Shown here piece after piece: positions 7,129 through 15,901 of a stretch of DNA of 64,000 bases. Source of the stretch: Shewanella sp. OMA3-2 (GTDB lineage: Bacteria > Pseudomonadota > Gammaproteobacteria > Enterobacterales > Shewanellaceae); NCBI RefSeq assembly GCF_021513195.1, contig NZ_CP090974.1:2740001-2804000 (forward strand), read 5' to 3'. Both the position numbers and the translations under genes were made by a program. Every line of letters starts with the position of its first letter. Positions within the stretch are counted from its first letter, which is position 1. The notes under the pieces were generated by a model. The model did no database searches. It was not told where the DNA came from and was given only the letters and a program-made list of their open reading frames with translations.

Positions 7129-9729
7129 CTACAATGACTGCGCAGAACTTGACTCTAGAAAGTCCTGTGCAAAGCGTTGTAATACGCCACCGGCTTCATA
7201 AATTGACAACTCTTCAGCCGTGTCGACGCGACATTTTACCGCGATAGTCACTTGCTCACCGTTTTTACGGGTCATGATGACATCAAGCATAGCACCCGGT
7301 TTACGATCACCAACCACATCATAGGTTTCAGTTCCATCTATCTGATAAGTATGGCGGTTATGACCTGAAGTAAATTCAAGCGGTAACACCCCCATACCGA
7401 CTAAGTTAGTACGGTGAATGCGCTCAAAACCTTCAGCAACAATCACTTCAACGCCAGCTAGACGTACGCCTTTTGCCGCCCAGTCACGTGACGAGCCTTG
7501 ACCATAATCAGCACCAGCTATAATAATCAGTGGCTGCTTACGTTCCATATAGGTTTCAATCGCTTCCCACATGCGAATCACTTGGCCTTCTGGCTCAAGG
7601 CGCGCGAGCGATCCTTGCTTAACCTTGCCGTTTTCCTGCACCATTTCGTTAAATAGTTTAGGGTTAGCAAACGTAGCACGTTGGGCTGTTAAGTGATCAC
7701 CTCGGTGAGTGGCATAAGAGTTAAAATCAGCTTCTGGCAAGCCCATTTTGTGTAAATAAGCCCCCGCGGCACTGTCTAACATAATCGCGTTTGATGGTGA
7801 TAAATGATCGGTGGTGATGTTGTCACCTAATACCGCTAAAGCACGCATACCTTTCATGGTACGCTCTCCTGCTAAGGCACCATCCCAATAAGGCGGACGA
7901 CGGATATAAGTACTTTGCGGACGCCAGTCATATTGTGGATTTACGTGACTACCATATTCGACTTTTATATCAAACATCGGCTCGTAGACTTTGCGGAATT
8001 GCTCAGGCTTAACGCTTGCTTTAACAACTGCATCGATTTCTTCATCGGTTGGCCAAATGTCTTTTAATGTGACAGCTTGACCTTGGTTATCGATACCTAA
8101 GATGTCTTTTTCAATATCAAAACGAATCGTACCGGCAATGGCGTAAGCGATAACCAAAGGTGGTGATGCTAAAAATGCTTGTTTAGCATAAGGATGAATA
8201 CGGCCATCAAAATTACGGTTGCCGGATAATACTGCTGTGGCGTATAAGTCGCGATCAATCACTTCTTGTTGAATAACCGGATCAAGTGCACCGCTCATGC
8301 CGTTACACGTAGTACAGGCAAACCCAACAATACCAAAGCCTAAGTTTTCAAGTTCTGGTAATAAACCCGCTTCTTCTAGATACAACTGCACCGCTTTCGA
8401 GCCAGGTGCCAGTGATGACTTCACCCAAGGCTTGCGTAATAAACCACGGGCATTAGCATTACGCGCTAATAAGCCAGCCGCTATCATATTGCGTGGATTA
8501 CTGGTGTTAGTACAACTGGTAATCGCGGCGATAATCACAGCACCATCGGGCATTTTGCCGGGTTCGTTTTCAACCACGCCACTAATGCCGCGAGCTGCTA
8601 GCTCAGAGGTTGGCACGCGACTATGCGGGTTTGATGGCCCTGCAATGTTACGGCCCACTGAAGATAAGTCAAAGTGCAGCACTCGTTCATACACAGCATG
8701 AGTAAGTGTGTCAGCCCATAAACCCGCTTGCTTGGCATAGGTTTCAACTAATTTTACTTGCGCGTCTTCTCTACCGGTTAATGTCAGATAATCAATGGTT
8801 TGCTTATCGATGTAGAACATCGCTGCGGTAGCGCCGTATTCTGGCGTCATGTTTGTAATCGTGGCGCGATCGCCAAGGGTTAAATGGGTAGTACCTTCAC
8901 CATAAAACTCAAGATACGATGACACCACTTTTTGCGCACGTAGGTATTCCGTTAACGCCAATACAATATCGGTCGCGGTAATGCCAGGTTGCGGTTTACC
9001 CGTTACTTCAACACCCACAATTTCAGGTAAACGCATATAAGATGCACGACCTAACATCACGCTTTCAGCTTCTAAGCCGCCCACACCAATGGCAATAACG
9101 CCTAATGCATCAACATGGGGCGTATGACTGTCGGTGCCGACTAAGGTGTCAGGAAACGCCACACCATTCTGCGCATGCACCACTGGCGACATACGCTCTA
9201 AGTTAATTTGATGCATAATACCGTTACCCGGTTGGATAACATCAACATTTTTAAATGCCGTTTTAGTCCAGTTGATAAAGTGAAACCTGTCTTCATTACG
9301 GCGGTCTTCAATCGAGCGGTTTTTCTCAAACGCATCTTTATCAAAACCAGCATGTTCTACCGCAAGTGAGTGATCAACAATCAATTGCGTTGGCACTACT
9401 GGGTTAACTTTTGAAGGGTCGCCACCTTTTTCAGCAATCGCATCACGCAGGCCCGCTAAGTCGACTAATGCGGTTTGGCCTAAAATATCATGACAAACTA
9501 CACGGGCTGGGTACCAAGGGAAGTCTAGGTCACTTTTGCGCTCAATCAACTGCTTTAACGAATCGGTGAGCATTTCTGGTGAACAGCGACGAACTAAGTT
9601 TTCGGCAAAAACACGAGAACAATAAGGCAGCTTTGCATAAGCACCTGCTTCAATAGCATCAACCGCTTCTTGGGTATCAAAGTAGTCTAAAGTTGTGCCG
9701 GGTAAAGGTTTACGATAATCAGTATTCAT
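7129..9729 (-). CDS. acnD: Fe/S-dependent 2-methylcitrate dehydratase AcnD
   Basis: AcnD dehydrates 2-methylcitrate to 2-methylaconitate in propionate breakdown. The protein is of the aconitase superfamily, 866 residues from the preferred ATG at 9729. The three cysteine ligands of the 4Fe-4S cluster are visible: one in ITSCTNTSNP (about residue 405) and two in ACTTCNG (about 472 and 475). The C-terminal swivel domain carries the GADYGQGSSRDWAAKG motif. A longer reading from a GTG at 9741 would add four residues but lacks a ribosome binding site. It is the fourth gene of the prp operon. No prpD is present in the window, consistent with the AcnD+PrpF route known in Shewanella. Confidence 0.96.
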   Translation of the reverse strand: MNTDYRKPLPGTTLDYFDTQEAVDAIEAGAYAKLPYCSRVFAENLVRRCSPEMLTDSLKQLIERKSDLDFPWYPARVVCHDILGQTALVDLAGLRDAIAEKGGDPSKVNPVVPTQLIVDHSLAVEHAGFDKDAFEKNRSIEDRRNEDRFHFINWTKTAFKNVDVIQPGNGIMHQINLERMSPVVHAQNGVAFPDTLVGTDSHTPHVDALGVIAIGVGGLEAESVMLGRASYMRLPEIVGVEVTGKPQPGITATDIVLALTEYLRAQKVVSSYLEFYGEGTTHLTLGDRATITNMTPEYGATAAMFYIDKQTIDYLTLTGREDAQVKLVETYAKQAGLWADTLTHAVYERVLHFDLSSVGRNIAGPSNPHSRVPTSELAARGISGVVENEPGKMPDGAVIIAAITSCTNTSNPRNMIAAGLLARNANARGLLRKPWVKSSLAPGSKAVQLYLEEAGLLPELENLGFGIVGFACTTCNGMSGALDPVIQQEVIDRDLYATAVLSGNRNFDGRIHPYAKQAFLASPPLVIAYAIAGTIRFDIEKDILGIDNQGQAVTLKDIWPTDEEIDAVVKASVKPEQFRKVYEPMFDIKVEYGSHVNPQYDWRPQSTYIRRPPYWDGALAGERTMKGMRALAVLGDNITTDHLSPSNAIMLDSAAGAYLHKMGLPEADFNSYATHRGDHLTAQRATFANPKLFNEMVQENGKVKQGSLARLEPEGQVIRMWEAIETYMERKQPLIIIAGADYGQGSSRDWAAKGVRLAGVEVIVAEGFERIHRTNLVGMGVLPLEFTSGHNRHTYQIDGTETYDVVGDRKPGAMLDVIMTRKNGEQVTIAVKCRVDTAEELSIYEAGGVLQRFAQDFLESSSAQSL

Positions 9730-9866
9730 AACAAAATCCACGGTAGATGAGGTGATCGGTTTTAAAAAATGCTAATAATAAATCACAATGCACTAAGCAT
9801 AACCGAGTAATAATAAGCATTAATCGTAACGAGCCGAACCATCATAAGATGACTCGGCCAGTAACA

Positions 9867-10991
9867 TTAACGTTGGCTGATAGGCACCACTTTACGTGGC
9901 TCGCTGCCAACATAATCAGCACTTGGACGAATAATACGGTTGTTAGAACGTTGCTCCATCACATGTGCAGCCCAGCCAGTTAAACGTGAACACACAAAAA
10001 TTGGCGTAAATAACTTAGTTGGAATGCCCATAAAATGATAAGCAGAGGCATGGAAGAAATCTGCATTACAGAATAACTTTTTGCTGTCCCACATAAACTC
10101 TTCACAGGCGACAGAAATGTCATATAAAGACGTATCACCATTTTCATGGGCTAACTTTTCTGACCAAGCTTTAATAATGACATTACGAGGATCTGAATCA
10201 CGGTAAATAGCATGACCAAAGCCCATAATTTTTTCTTTACGTTCAAGCATTCCGGCCATTTGCACTTTAGCATCAGCAGGCGAGCTGAACTTTTGGATCA
10301 TGTCCATAGCAGCTTCGTTAGCACCGCCGTGAAGTGGGCCACGTAAAGAACCTATTGCACCAGTGACACACGAATACATATCCGACAAGGTTGAGGCACA
10401 AACGCGCGCGGTAAAGGTTGAGGCGTTAAATTCATGCTCTGCATAAAGAATTAATGATACGTCCATTACTTTACGGTGTTGAGCAGACGGTGTTGTGCCG
10501 TTTAATAATTTAAGGAAGTGACCGCCAAGTGAGTCTTCATCGGTAGTACAGTCAATTTCTACACCTTCATGGCTGTAGCGATACCAGTAGCACATAATCG
10601 CCGGGAACGCAGCAAGCAAGCGGTTCGACGCTTTGTGTTGCTGAGTAAAATCAACTTCAGGTTCAAGGTTACCTAAAAATGAGCAACCCGTTCGCATCAC
10701 ATCCATCGGATGGGCATCAGCAGGAATAAGCTTTAATACCGCTTTCAAAGCATCAGGTAAATCACGCTGCGCTGTTAATTCTATTTTATACGCACTTAAT
10801 TGTGCTTGAGTAGGTAATTCACCGTTAAACAATAAATAAGCGACTTCTTCAAAGGTGGCGTTGTCGGCTAAATCCGCGACATCATAACCACAATAAGTCA
10901 GCCCTGAACCTGATTTACCAACTGTACATAATTTTGTTTCACCAGCACTTTGACCGCGTAATCCTGCGCCTGATAATTTCTTGTCTACCAT
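9867..10991 (-). CDS. prpC: 2-methylcitrate synthase PrpC
   Basis: PrpC condenses propionyl-CoA with oxaloacetate to 2-methylcitrate. The 374-residue protein is of the citrate synthase fold and short type, matching PrpC and not the longer GltA. Catalytic residues seen are His221 in LRGPLHGGANEAAM, His260 in GFGHAIYRDSDPR, and Asp311 in NADFFHA. It lies between prpB (104 bases upstream) and acnD (about 137 bases downstream). The ribosome binding site GGAAGATATC precedes the ATG. Confidence 0.95.
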   Translation of the reverse strand: MVDKKLSGAGLRGQSAGETKLCTVGKSGSGLTYCGYDVADLADNATFEEVAYLLFNGELPTQAQLSAYKIELTAQRDLPDALKAVLKLIPADAHPMDVMRTGCSFLGNLEPEVDFTQQHKASNRLLAAFPAIMCYWYRYSHEGVEIDCTTDEDSLGGHFLKLLNGTTPSAQHRKVMDVSLILYAEHEFNASTFTARVCASTLSDMYSCVTGAIGSLRGPLHGGANEAAMDMIQKFSSPADAKVQMAGMLERKEKIMGFGHAIYRDSDPRNVIIKAWSEKLAHENGDTSLYDISVACEEFMWDSKKLFCNADFFHASAYHFMGIPTKLFTPIFVCSRLTGWAAHVMEQRSNNRIIRPSADYVGSEPRKVVPISQR

Positions 10992-11095
10992 GATATCTTC
11001 CTTCTTATGCTTTTCGCGATTTGGCCATGCTAAACCGCGATTGTAGGGTATTTTATTTTAGTCGTAAAAGTGGCTTACACTCTTATACTGAATGA

Positions 11096-11974
11096 TTATT
11101 TGTTTTTACCTTCAGCAAACAGGCTATCTAATTTCTGTTCATAATCGTGGTAACCTAAATAGTCATATAGATCCATGCGCGTTTGCATAGTATCAACAAC
11201 CGCTTTTTGGTCGCCATCGGTTAAAATTGCATTGTAAACATTTTCAGCCGCTTTATTCATCGCACGGAATGCACTCAATGGGTATAACACCATTGCTGCG
11301 CCCCACTCGCCTAATTGTTGCTTATTCCATAATTCAGTTTGGCCAAACTCAGTAATGTTAGCCAAAATAGGCACATCTAATGCTTCAGCAAAGGCGCGAT
11401 AATGTTCTTCTGTTTTAATTGCTTCGGCAAAAATACCGTCTGCACCGGCTGCCACGTAAGCTTTAGCACGCTCGATAGCGGCCTCTAACCCTTCTTGCGC
11501 AAACGAGTCAGTACGCGCCATGATGAAAAAATCAGGGTCAGTACGCGCATCAACCGCTGCTTTAATGCGATCAACCATTTCGTCTACTGGAACAATTTCT
11601 TTATTTGGACGATGACCACAACGTTTCTGTGCCACCTGATCTTCCATGTGCACAGCCGCTGCACCGGCTTTTTCCATGTCACGGATAGTTTTAGCGATAT
11701 TAAATGCGCCGCCCCAACCTGTATCAATGTCTACCAACAAAGGTAAATCACACGCTGAGGTAATACGTTGCACATCTACTAATACATCATTTAATGATGT
11801 CATGCCTAAGTCAGGTAAGCCATAAGAAGCGTTGGCAACCCCCCCACCAGATAAGTAAATGGCCTGATGACCAATTTGTTTAGCCATCATTGCAGAATAG
11901 GCATTAATTGTACCCACGATTTGCAATGGTTTATTCGCTACCAATGCCTGACGAAATTTTTTACCTGCGCTCAT
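11096..11974 (-). CDS. prpB: 2-methylisocitrate lyase PrpB
   Basis: PrpB splits 2-methylisocitrate into pyruvate and succinate, the last step of the cycle. The 292-residue TIM barrel belongs to the isocitrate lyase/PEP mutase superfamily. The catalytic loop KRCGH (residues 117-121, Cys119) is intact, as are VDIDTGWGG (metal-binding Asp region) and the MARTDS motif. An AAGGAA ribosome binding site precedes the ATG. It follows the GntR regulator by 76 bases on the same strand. Confidence 0.96.
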   Translation of the reverse strand: MSAGKKFRQALVANKPLQIVGTINAYSAMMAKQIGHQAIYLSGGGVANASYGLPDLGMTSLNDVLVDVQRITSACDLPLLVDIDTGWGGAFNIAKTIRDMEKAGAAAVHMEDQVAQKRCGHRPNKEIVPVDEMVDRIKAAVDARTDPDFFIMARTDSFAQEGLEAAIERAKAYVAAGADGIFAEAIKTEEHYRAFAEALDVPILANITEFGQTELWNKQQLGEWGAAMVLYPLSAFRAMNKAAENVYNAILTDGDQKAVVDTMQTRMDLYDYLGYHDYEQKLDSLFAEGKNK

Positions 11975-12050
11975 ATTCGTTCCTTGTGTCTTGATTAAAA
12001 ATGTTAAAATCAGCTAATCGATTATCGGTCATCAAAATAGCCCGATATGA

Positions 12051-12707
12051 TTAGTTCAACTTGGCTTCAATATTATTTTTGGAATACATAATGTGTCGAC
12101 GCATCAAGATTTCAGCGAGTTCTGCGTCACGATTAGCTATGGCCTTCACAATATGTTTATGCTCATCATATGCGGTTGTCACTCTTGGGCCAGCCATACC
12201 TAATTGCACTCGGTACATGCGAACTAGGTGATAAATACCGTCAAATAACATACTAATGAGATGCTTATTTTTACTGCCTAAAATTATTCGGTAATGAAAA
12301 TCAACATCACCCGCTTCTTGATAATAGGATTGACCGTCTTTCACTTCATCAAAGTGAGTTTGTAATAGCCCCATTAAGTCTTCTATTTCATCATGGGTCA
12401 TATTTATAGCCGCTAATCTAGCCGCCATACCTTCCAGTGACTCACGTACTTGATAAAGCTCTTTTAAGCCTTCAGGGCTAAGGGCAACAACCCGAGCGCC
12501 GACATTAGCTTTACGCTCAACAATGTGACAAGCCTCAAGCCGGTTAATGGCCTCGCGAATAACTGCACGACTCACTGCATACTTTGTCGACAATTCTGTT
12601 TCACTGAGTTTTGAACCCGCCACAATTCGGCCTTCAACTATGTCATCCCGAAGCAAAATAAAGGTTTTATCTGCCGCTGTGACTGGCTTTTCATTGGCAA
12701 ACATCAT
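12051..12707 (-). CDS. GntR-family (FCD) regulator of propionate metabolism
   Basis: This 218-residue regulator has an N-terminal winged helix (about residues 12-78: ELSTKYAVSRAVIREAINRLE, then the wing KANVGARVVAL). The C-terminal helical FCD effector domain carries the FHYRIILGSKN histidine and the late MRRHIMYSKNN histidine that bind metal in this family. It is the first gene of the prp operon on the minus strand, so it very likely controls prpB-prpC-acnD-prpF in response to a cycle intermediate. It replaces the sigma54-dependent PrpR of enterobacteria. Palindromes with a GTCGAC core lie just upstream and inside its HTH-coding part. The start could be 12707 or 12704 (two adjacent ATGs, weak ribosome binding site). 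Confidence 0.9.
   Translation of the reverse strand: MMFANEKPVTAADKTFILLRDDIVEGRIVAGSKLSETELSTKYAVSRAVIREAINRLEACHIVERKANVGARVVALSPEGLKELYQVRESLEGMAARLAAINMTHDEIEDLMGLLQTHFDEVKDGQSYYQEAGDVDFHYRIILGSKNKHLISMLFDGIYHLVRMYRVQLGMAGPRVTTAYDEHKHIVKAIANRDAELAEILMRRHIMYSKNNIEAKLN
12584..12593. promoter_or_regulatory. Putative GntR operator inside the regulator gene
   Basis: The perfect 10-base palindrome TTGTCGACAA lies inside the HTH-coding region of the prp regulator. It is identical to the palindrome upstream of the gene at 12786-12795. The role is inferred from identity and position only. Confidence 0.4.
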
Positions 12708-12733
12708 GTTGTCAAACTCAATTTAATAATGGT

Positions 12734-12744
12734 ATGTCGACAAT
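12734..12744. promoter_or_regulatory. Putative GntR operator at prp promoter, proximal copy
   Basis: ATGTCGACAAT, a one-mismatch version of the TTGTCGACAA palindrome, lies about 27 bases upstream of the regulator start codon. This position would block transcription or its early steps, fitting autoregulation of the prp operon. Confidence 0.55.
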
Positions 12745-12785
12745 ATAGCAGATTTAGAGCAGTAAACAACCTAAAAACACCAAAA

Positions 12786-12795
12786 TTGTCGACAA
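12786..12795. promoter_or_regulatory. Putative GntR operator at prp promoter, distal copy
   Basis: A perfect TTGTCGACAA palindrome is centred 52 bp from the proximal copy, close to five helical turns. It lies about 80 bases upstream of the regulator start codon. Palindromes of the TTGTnnACAA type are typical targets of FCD-class GntR proteins; assignment to this regulator is inferred. Confidence 0.55.
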
Positions 12796-13213
12796 CAGTA
12801 AAAGTGATTTGTAAATTGGTAATCACATTATATCTGCCTAATATGTCATGGATTAATGACCGATTTGTTAGGTCAACAAAATTTTTGTTACATATCTACA
12901 GGCACACTCTATCGCTTTAAACGAATATGATGGCCTTCTGTTCTGACAAAGGGAGCGTTATAGTCGACTTAGTTATTCCAACTTAGGGCAGTTGATCTTT
13001 CATGGTCAAATTTTGTGCGAGTTAAACTGTTTTGTTGTTTATATAAGAGTGCGGCGCAAGGTGTGATGCCTAGCCTTTTAAGCGAATATCTAGCAATAAA
13101 CTGATTATGAACAAAAAGCAAAATAGGTTATCCGCACCTTTAGGGCATAATTTTTAGCGACTTTTACTGCGTTATCCATTGTTTATGCAGAATGAATAAT
13201 AATAGGAACCATC

Positions 13214-13963
13214 ATGTACAGAACCAATATCCTTATCACAGGAGCAAGCTCTGGCCTCGGCCTTGGAATGGCGAAAAAATTTGCCGAAAATAACCACAAC
13301 CTTGCACTATGTGCTCGCAGAATCGACTTATTAACTTTGTTAAAAGAACAATTATTAGCAATTAACCCAAATATCACTGTGTATATTTATCCGCTGGATG
13401 TAAATGATCATCAGGCCGTTTTTACTGTGTTCAAGCAATGCCAACACGATATGGGTACAATTGACAGGATTATAGTAAACGCAGGAATGGGTAAAGGAGC
13501 TTCGATTGGAACCGGTTTTTTCAAAGCCAACCTAGAAACCGCACAAACTAATTTTATTGCAGCTATTGCTCAATGCGAAGCCGCTATGGAGATATTTAGA
13601 CAACAGAATAATGGTCATTTAGTGACAATATCGTCAATCAGCGCAGTCAGAGGGTTTAGACGAGCCATGACAGTATATGCGGCGACTAAGGCTGGATTAA
13701 CCTCTTTATCAGAAGGTATAAGAATCGATGTGATGCACACACCGATAAAGATCACCTGTGTTCACCCTGGTTTTATTCGAACAGAAATCAACGAAAAAGT
13801 AAAAACAGTGCCCTTCAGAGTCGATTTAGAAACAGGCTGCAAAGCGATAGTTAAAGCAATCAATAAAGAGCACGCTAATGTTTATGTCCCTTCTTATCCT
13901 TGGGCACTATTACATTGGATATTGCGTATCGCGCCACTAAGCTTTATTAGAAAAATGAGTTAA
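13214..13963 (+). CDS. SDR family NAD(P)-dependent oxidoreductase
   Basis: A classical short-chain dehydrogenase/reductase of 249 residues. The nucleotide-binding motif is TGASSGLG (residues 9-16), with NAG at 89-91. The catalytic Ser is in the TISSIS segment (about 138-143), and Tyr155 and Lys159 form the YxxxK pair. The PGFIRTE motif after the catalytic region is also standard. The hydrophobic C-terminal stretch (YPWALLHWILRIAPLSFI) suggests membrane association. The substrate cannot be assigned. It is monocistronic, divergent from the prp operon and convergent with zapC. Confidence 0.88.
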   Translation: MYRTNILITGASSGLGLGMAKKFAENNHNLALCARRIDLLTLLKEQLLAINPNITVYIYPLDVNDHQAVFTVFKQCQHDMGTIDRIIVNAGMGKGASIGTGFFKANLETAQTNFIAAIAQCEAAMEIFRQQNNGHLVTISSISAVRGFRRAMTVYAATKAGLTSLSEGIRIDVMHTPIKITCVHPGFIRTEINEKVKTVPFRVDLETGCKAIVKAINKEHANVYVPSYPWALLHWILRIAPLSFIRKMS

Positions 13964-14003
13964 TCGTAAATTGCAGTTTAGCTTTAACAAAATTAAACGC
14001 TTA

Positions 14004-14045
14004 AAAATAACCCAGCCAAACTTTTCAATTTGGCTGGGTTATTTT
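14004..14045. terminator. Strong bidirectional terminator between SDR gene and zapC
   Basis: A perfect 17-bp stem (14004-14020 and 14029-14045) surrounds the core CCCAGCCAAA with an 8-base loop. There are T runs on both strands. It separates two convergent genes. Confidence 0.93.
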
Positions 14046-14115
14046 TAATTTGGGAGGTAACTACACTAGAATATTGGCAAACACAGATTGTTGGTTAGCA
14101 TATTGATCTGTTGTA

Positions 14116-14649
14116 TTAGGCCGCAACAACCTGTTTGATTTTACGTAAAGGATGTAAACGATTATGAATAACTTTAATGATATCAAACTGATTCAGCGAC
14201 TTAACATCTGACAAAACACAGTGATTAGACAATAACATTACTGTAGCGGCTTGCAAGCCATCTTCAACAACTAATACTAATACGTTAACGCCATTACAAT
14301 TAAGTTGAAATATCTTACCTATATCGCAATAGACACATTCATCACTGGCTTGAAAAAACCAAGATTTAGGCATTTGAGGTTGTAATAAAAAATGAGCGGC
14401 GGTTGCATTAAGTGCTGTTTGTACTATGCCAGCATCAGAGATATGCAACACTTTAGGTAAAATTTCAAGCAAGCGAATATAGAACTTAGCATGTTCTACG
14501 CTAAATTCCATCATTCCTAACGCATCAGGAATAAGTTGTTTTGTTTTATATGGGGTTAAGAACTCCATCTCGGAACCTAAAGATACGCTTAGTTGCTGAT
14601 ATCTTGTGCTAAATTCCCAATGCCAGTCCTTATTTGGCATTAATAACAT
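14116..14649 (-). CDS. zapC: Cell division protein ZapC
   Basis: ZapC binds FtsZ and promotes bundling of Z-ring filaments at midcell. The 177-residue protein matches the E. coli length (180). The N-terminus MLLMPNKDWHWEF aligns with the E. coli MRIKPDDNWRW start, which supports the first ATG, and an AGGTGA ribosome binding site precedes it. The family signature QPQMPKSW is at residues 90-97. The NVLVLVVEDGLQAA segment and the late LGD-like/RLHPL region also fit. It lies directly downstream of pyrD on the same strand, as in E. coli (pyrD-zapC). Divergence from the enteric protein is large, so the call rests on the motif plus synteny. Confidence 0.88.
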   Translation of the reverse strand: MLLMPNKDWHWEFSTRYQQLSVSLGSEMEFLTPYKTKQLIPDALGMMEFSVEHAKFYIRLLEILPKVLHISDAGIVQTALNATAAHFLLQPQMPKSWFFQASDECVYCDIGKIFQLNCNGVNVLVLVVEDGLQAATVMLLSNHCVLSDVKSLNQFDIIKVIHNRLHPLRKIKQVVAA

Positions 14650-14760
14650 GATGCAATTTCACCTAAAAATTGAATACAAGTCGATAATAGATGATTTTTC
14701 AAACAATATCAAAATTTATTTAAAAATTATTACTGATATTTCATTACGTTAGAACAAATT

Positions 14761-14782
14761 GCGATCGCATAGCAGCGATCGC
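14761..14782 (-). terminator. GCGATCGC inverted repeat between pyrD and zapC
   Basis: Two copies of the self-palindromic octamer GCGATCGC (14761-14768 and 14775-14782) are separated by 6 bases and can form an 8-bp hairpin. On the minus strand it is followed by AATTTGTT, a weak U-tract. It may reduce readthrough from pyrD into zapC. Confidence 0.45.
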
Positions 14783-14819
14783 GGCATGATTTTTGATCTT
14801 ACCAATTGATCGTTTGAGG

Positions 14820-15839
14820 CTATTTTGTACGATAAGCCTTAGCTATTTCAGATACTAGCTGAGGTCCTTGATAGATAAAACCACTGTATATCTGAACTAA
14901 AGTAGCGCCCGCAGTGAATTTATCGTTTGCATCCTGTGCTGAATTAATCCCGCCGACACCAATGATCGGGATCTGGCCTTGCAAACATCCCGCAAGTGTC
15001 TTGATCACTTTAGTAGAAAGATCGGTTAATGGCTTACCACTCAATCCTCCCATTTCTTGTGCGTGCTCAAGACCAGCTACCGCATCTCGCCCTAAGGTGG
15101 TATTAGTGGCAATAACACCATCAAATTTATTTTTAATCAGTGAATCAGCAATAGATTGAATTTCATCATCGGTTAAATCTGGCGCTATTTTCAATGCAAC
15201 TGGCACATATTTACCGTATTTTTGTGCTAATTCTGTTTGTTTAGCTTTAATCGCACTTAATAAATCATCTAACAGTTCACCATATTGCAGTGTACGTAAA
15301 CCAGGCGTATTAGGGGATGAAATGTTTACCGCAATATAAGCACTATGCTGGTACACTTTATCCATACAAATAAGATAATCATCTTTACCCTGCTCTACCG
15401 GAGTGTCTTTATTTTTACCGATATTTACACCGACTAAAACATCAGATTTTTTCGCCATCAAGTTTCGTACAAGATTATCAACACCTTTATTGTTGAATCC
15501 CATCCGGTTAATGATCCCCTCTGACGGTTTAAGGCGAAACAAACGTGGTTTATCATTACCCGATTGTGGACGAGGCGTTACTGTACCTACTTCTACATGA
15601 CCAAAACCCATGGCATGAAACGCATCAATCGACTCGCCGTCTTTATCTAATCCAGCCGCTAATCCCACAGGATTTGGAAAAGTAATCCCCATACATTCAA
15701 CGGGCGTTTTTGAGATATTTTGACGATAAAAGCAATTAAGCGGTGTGTTACCGGTTATTTTCAAACTTCCTATGGCCACATTGTGAGCCACTTCAGGATC
15801 TATCTGAAACATTACTTTCTGTGCGAGTTTATAAAACAT
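14820..15839 (-). CDS. pyrD: Dihydroorotate dehydrogenase (quinone), class 2
   Basis: PyrD oxidises dihydroorotate to orotate with electrons passed to quinone at the inner membrane, the fourth step of pyrimidine synthesis. From the ATG at 15839 the protein has 339 residues, close to E. coli PyrD (336). It begins [19 protein letters not shown], the amphipathic class 2 membrane-binding helix. Motifs are [14 protein letters not shown], the [11 protein letters not shown] loop with catalytic Ser, and IIGVGGI for FMN phosphate. An upstream ATG at 15872 would add 11 atypical residues; the TAGGAGAAAAC ribosome binding site clearly selects 15839. The leader overlaps the U-tract of the gdh terminator. 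Confidence 0.96.
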   Translation of the reverse strand: MFYKLAQKVMFQIDPEVAHNVAIGSLKITGNTPLNCFYRQNISKTPVECMGITFPNPVGLAAGLDKDGESIDAFHAMGFGHVEVGTVTPRPQSGNDKPRLFRLKPSEGIINRMGFNNKGVDNLVRNLMAKKSDVLVGVNIGKNKDTPVEQGKDDYLICMDKVYQHSAYIAVNISSPNTPGLRTLQYGELLDDLLSAIKAKQTELAQKYGKYVPVALKIAPDLTDDEIQSIADSLIKNKFDGVIATNTTLGRDAVAGLEHAQEMGGLSGKPLTDLSTKVIKTLAGCLQGQIPIIGVGGINSAQDANDKFTAGATLVQIYSGFIYQGPQLVSEIAKAYRTK

Positions 15840-15855
15840 GTTTTCTCCTAGGCCT

Positions 15856-15883
15856 AAAAAAAGCCCCGGCAATCGCCAGGGCT
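15856..15883 (-). terminator. Terminator/attenuator between gdh and pyrD
   Basis: A 9-bp stem (AGCCCCGGC at 15862-15870, GCCAGGGCT at 15875-15883, one G-T pair) has a 4-base loop. On the minus strand it is followed by seven T residues. It ends the glutamate dehydrogenase transcript only about 20 bases before the pyrD start codon, so it could also set readthrough into pyrD. Confidence 0.85.
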
Positions 15884-15901
15884 AGTTCACATTATAAAGA
15901 A

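Larger units (their letters stand above)
12708..13213. promoter_or_regulatory. Divergent promoter region between prp operon and SDR gene
   Basis: This 506-base spacer holds the prp operon promoter with the GTCGAC-core palindromes listed separately. A further bare GTCGAC occurs at 12963-12968. The right half must hold the promoter of the SDR gene, whose ribosome binding site is AGGAACC just before 13214. A 63-codon open frame at 12729-12920 overlaps the operators and is not believed to be a gene. Confidence 0.45.

Noticed and set aside
8297..8701. 134-codon plus-strand frame antisense to acnD
   Set aside because: acnD is full length with all cluster cysteines; the antisense frame has no domain and is a codon-bias shadow.
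12729..12920. 63-codon plus-strand open frame upstream of the prp regulator
   Set aside because: It lies over the regulator's operator palindromes, has no ribosome binding site and no protein-like pattern.
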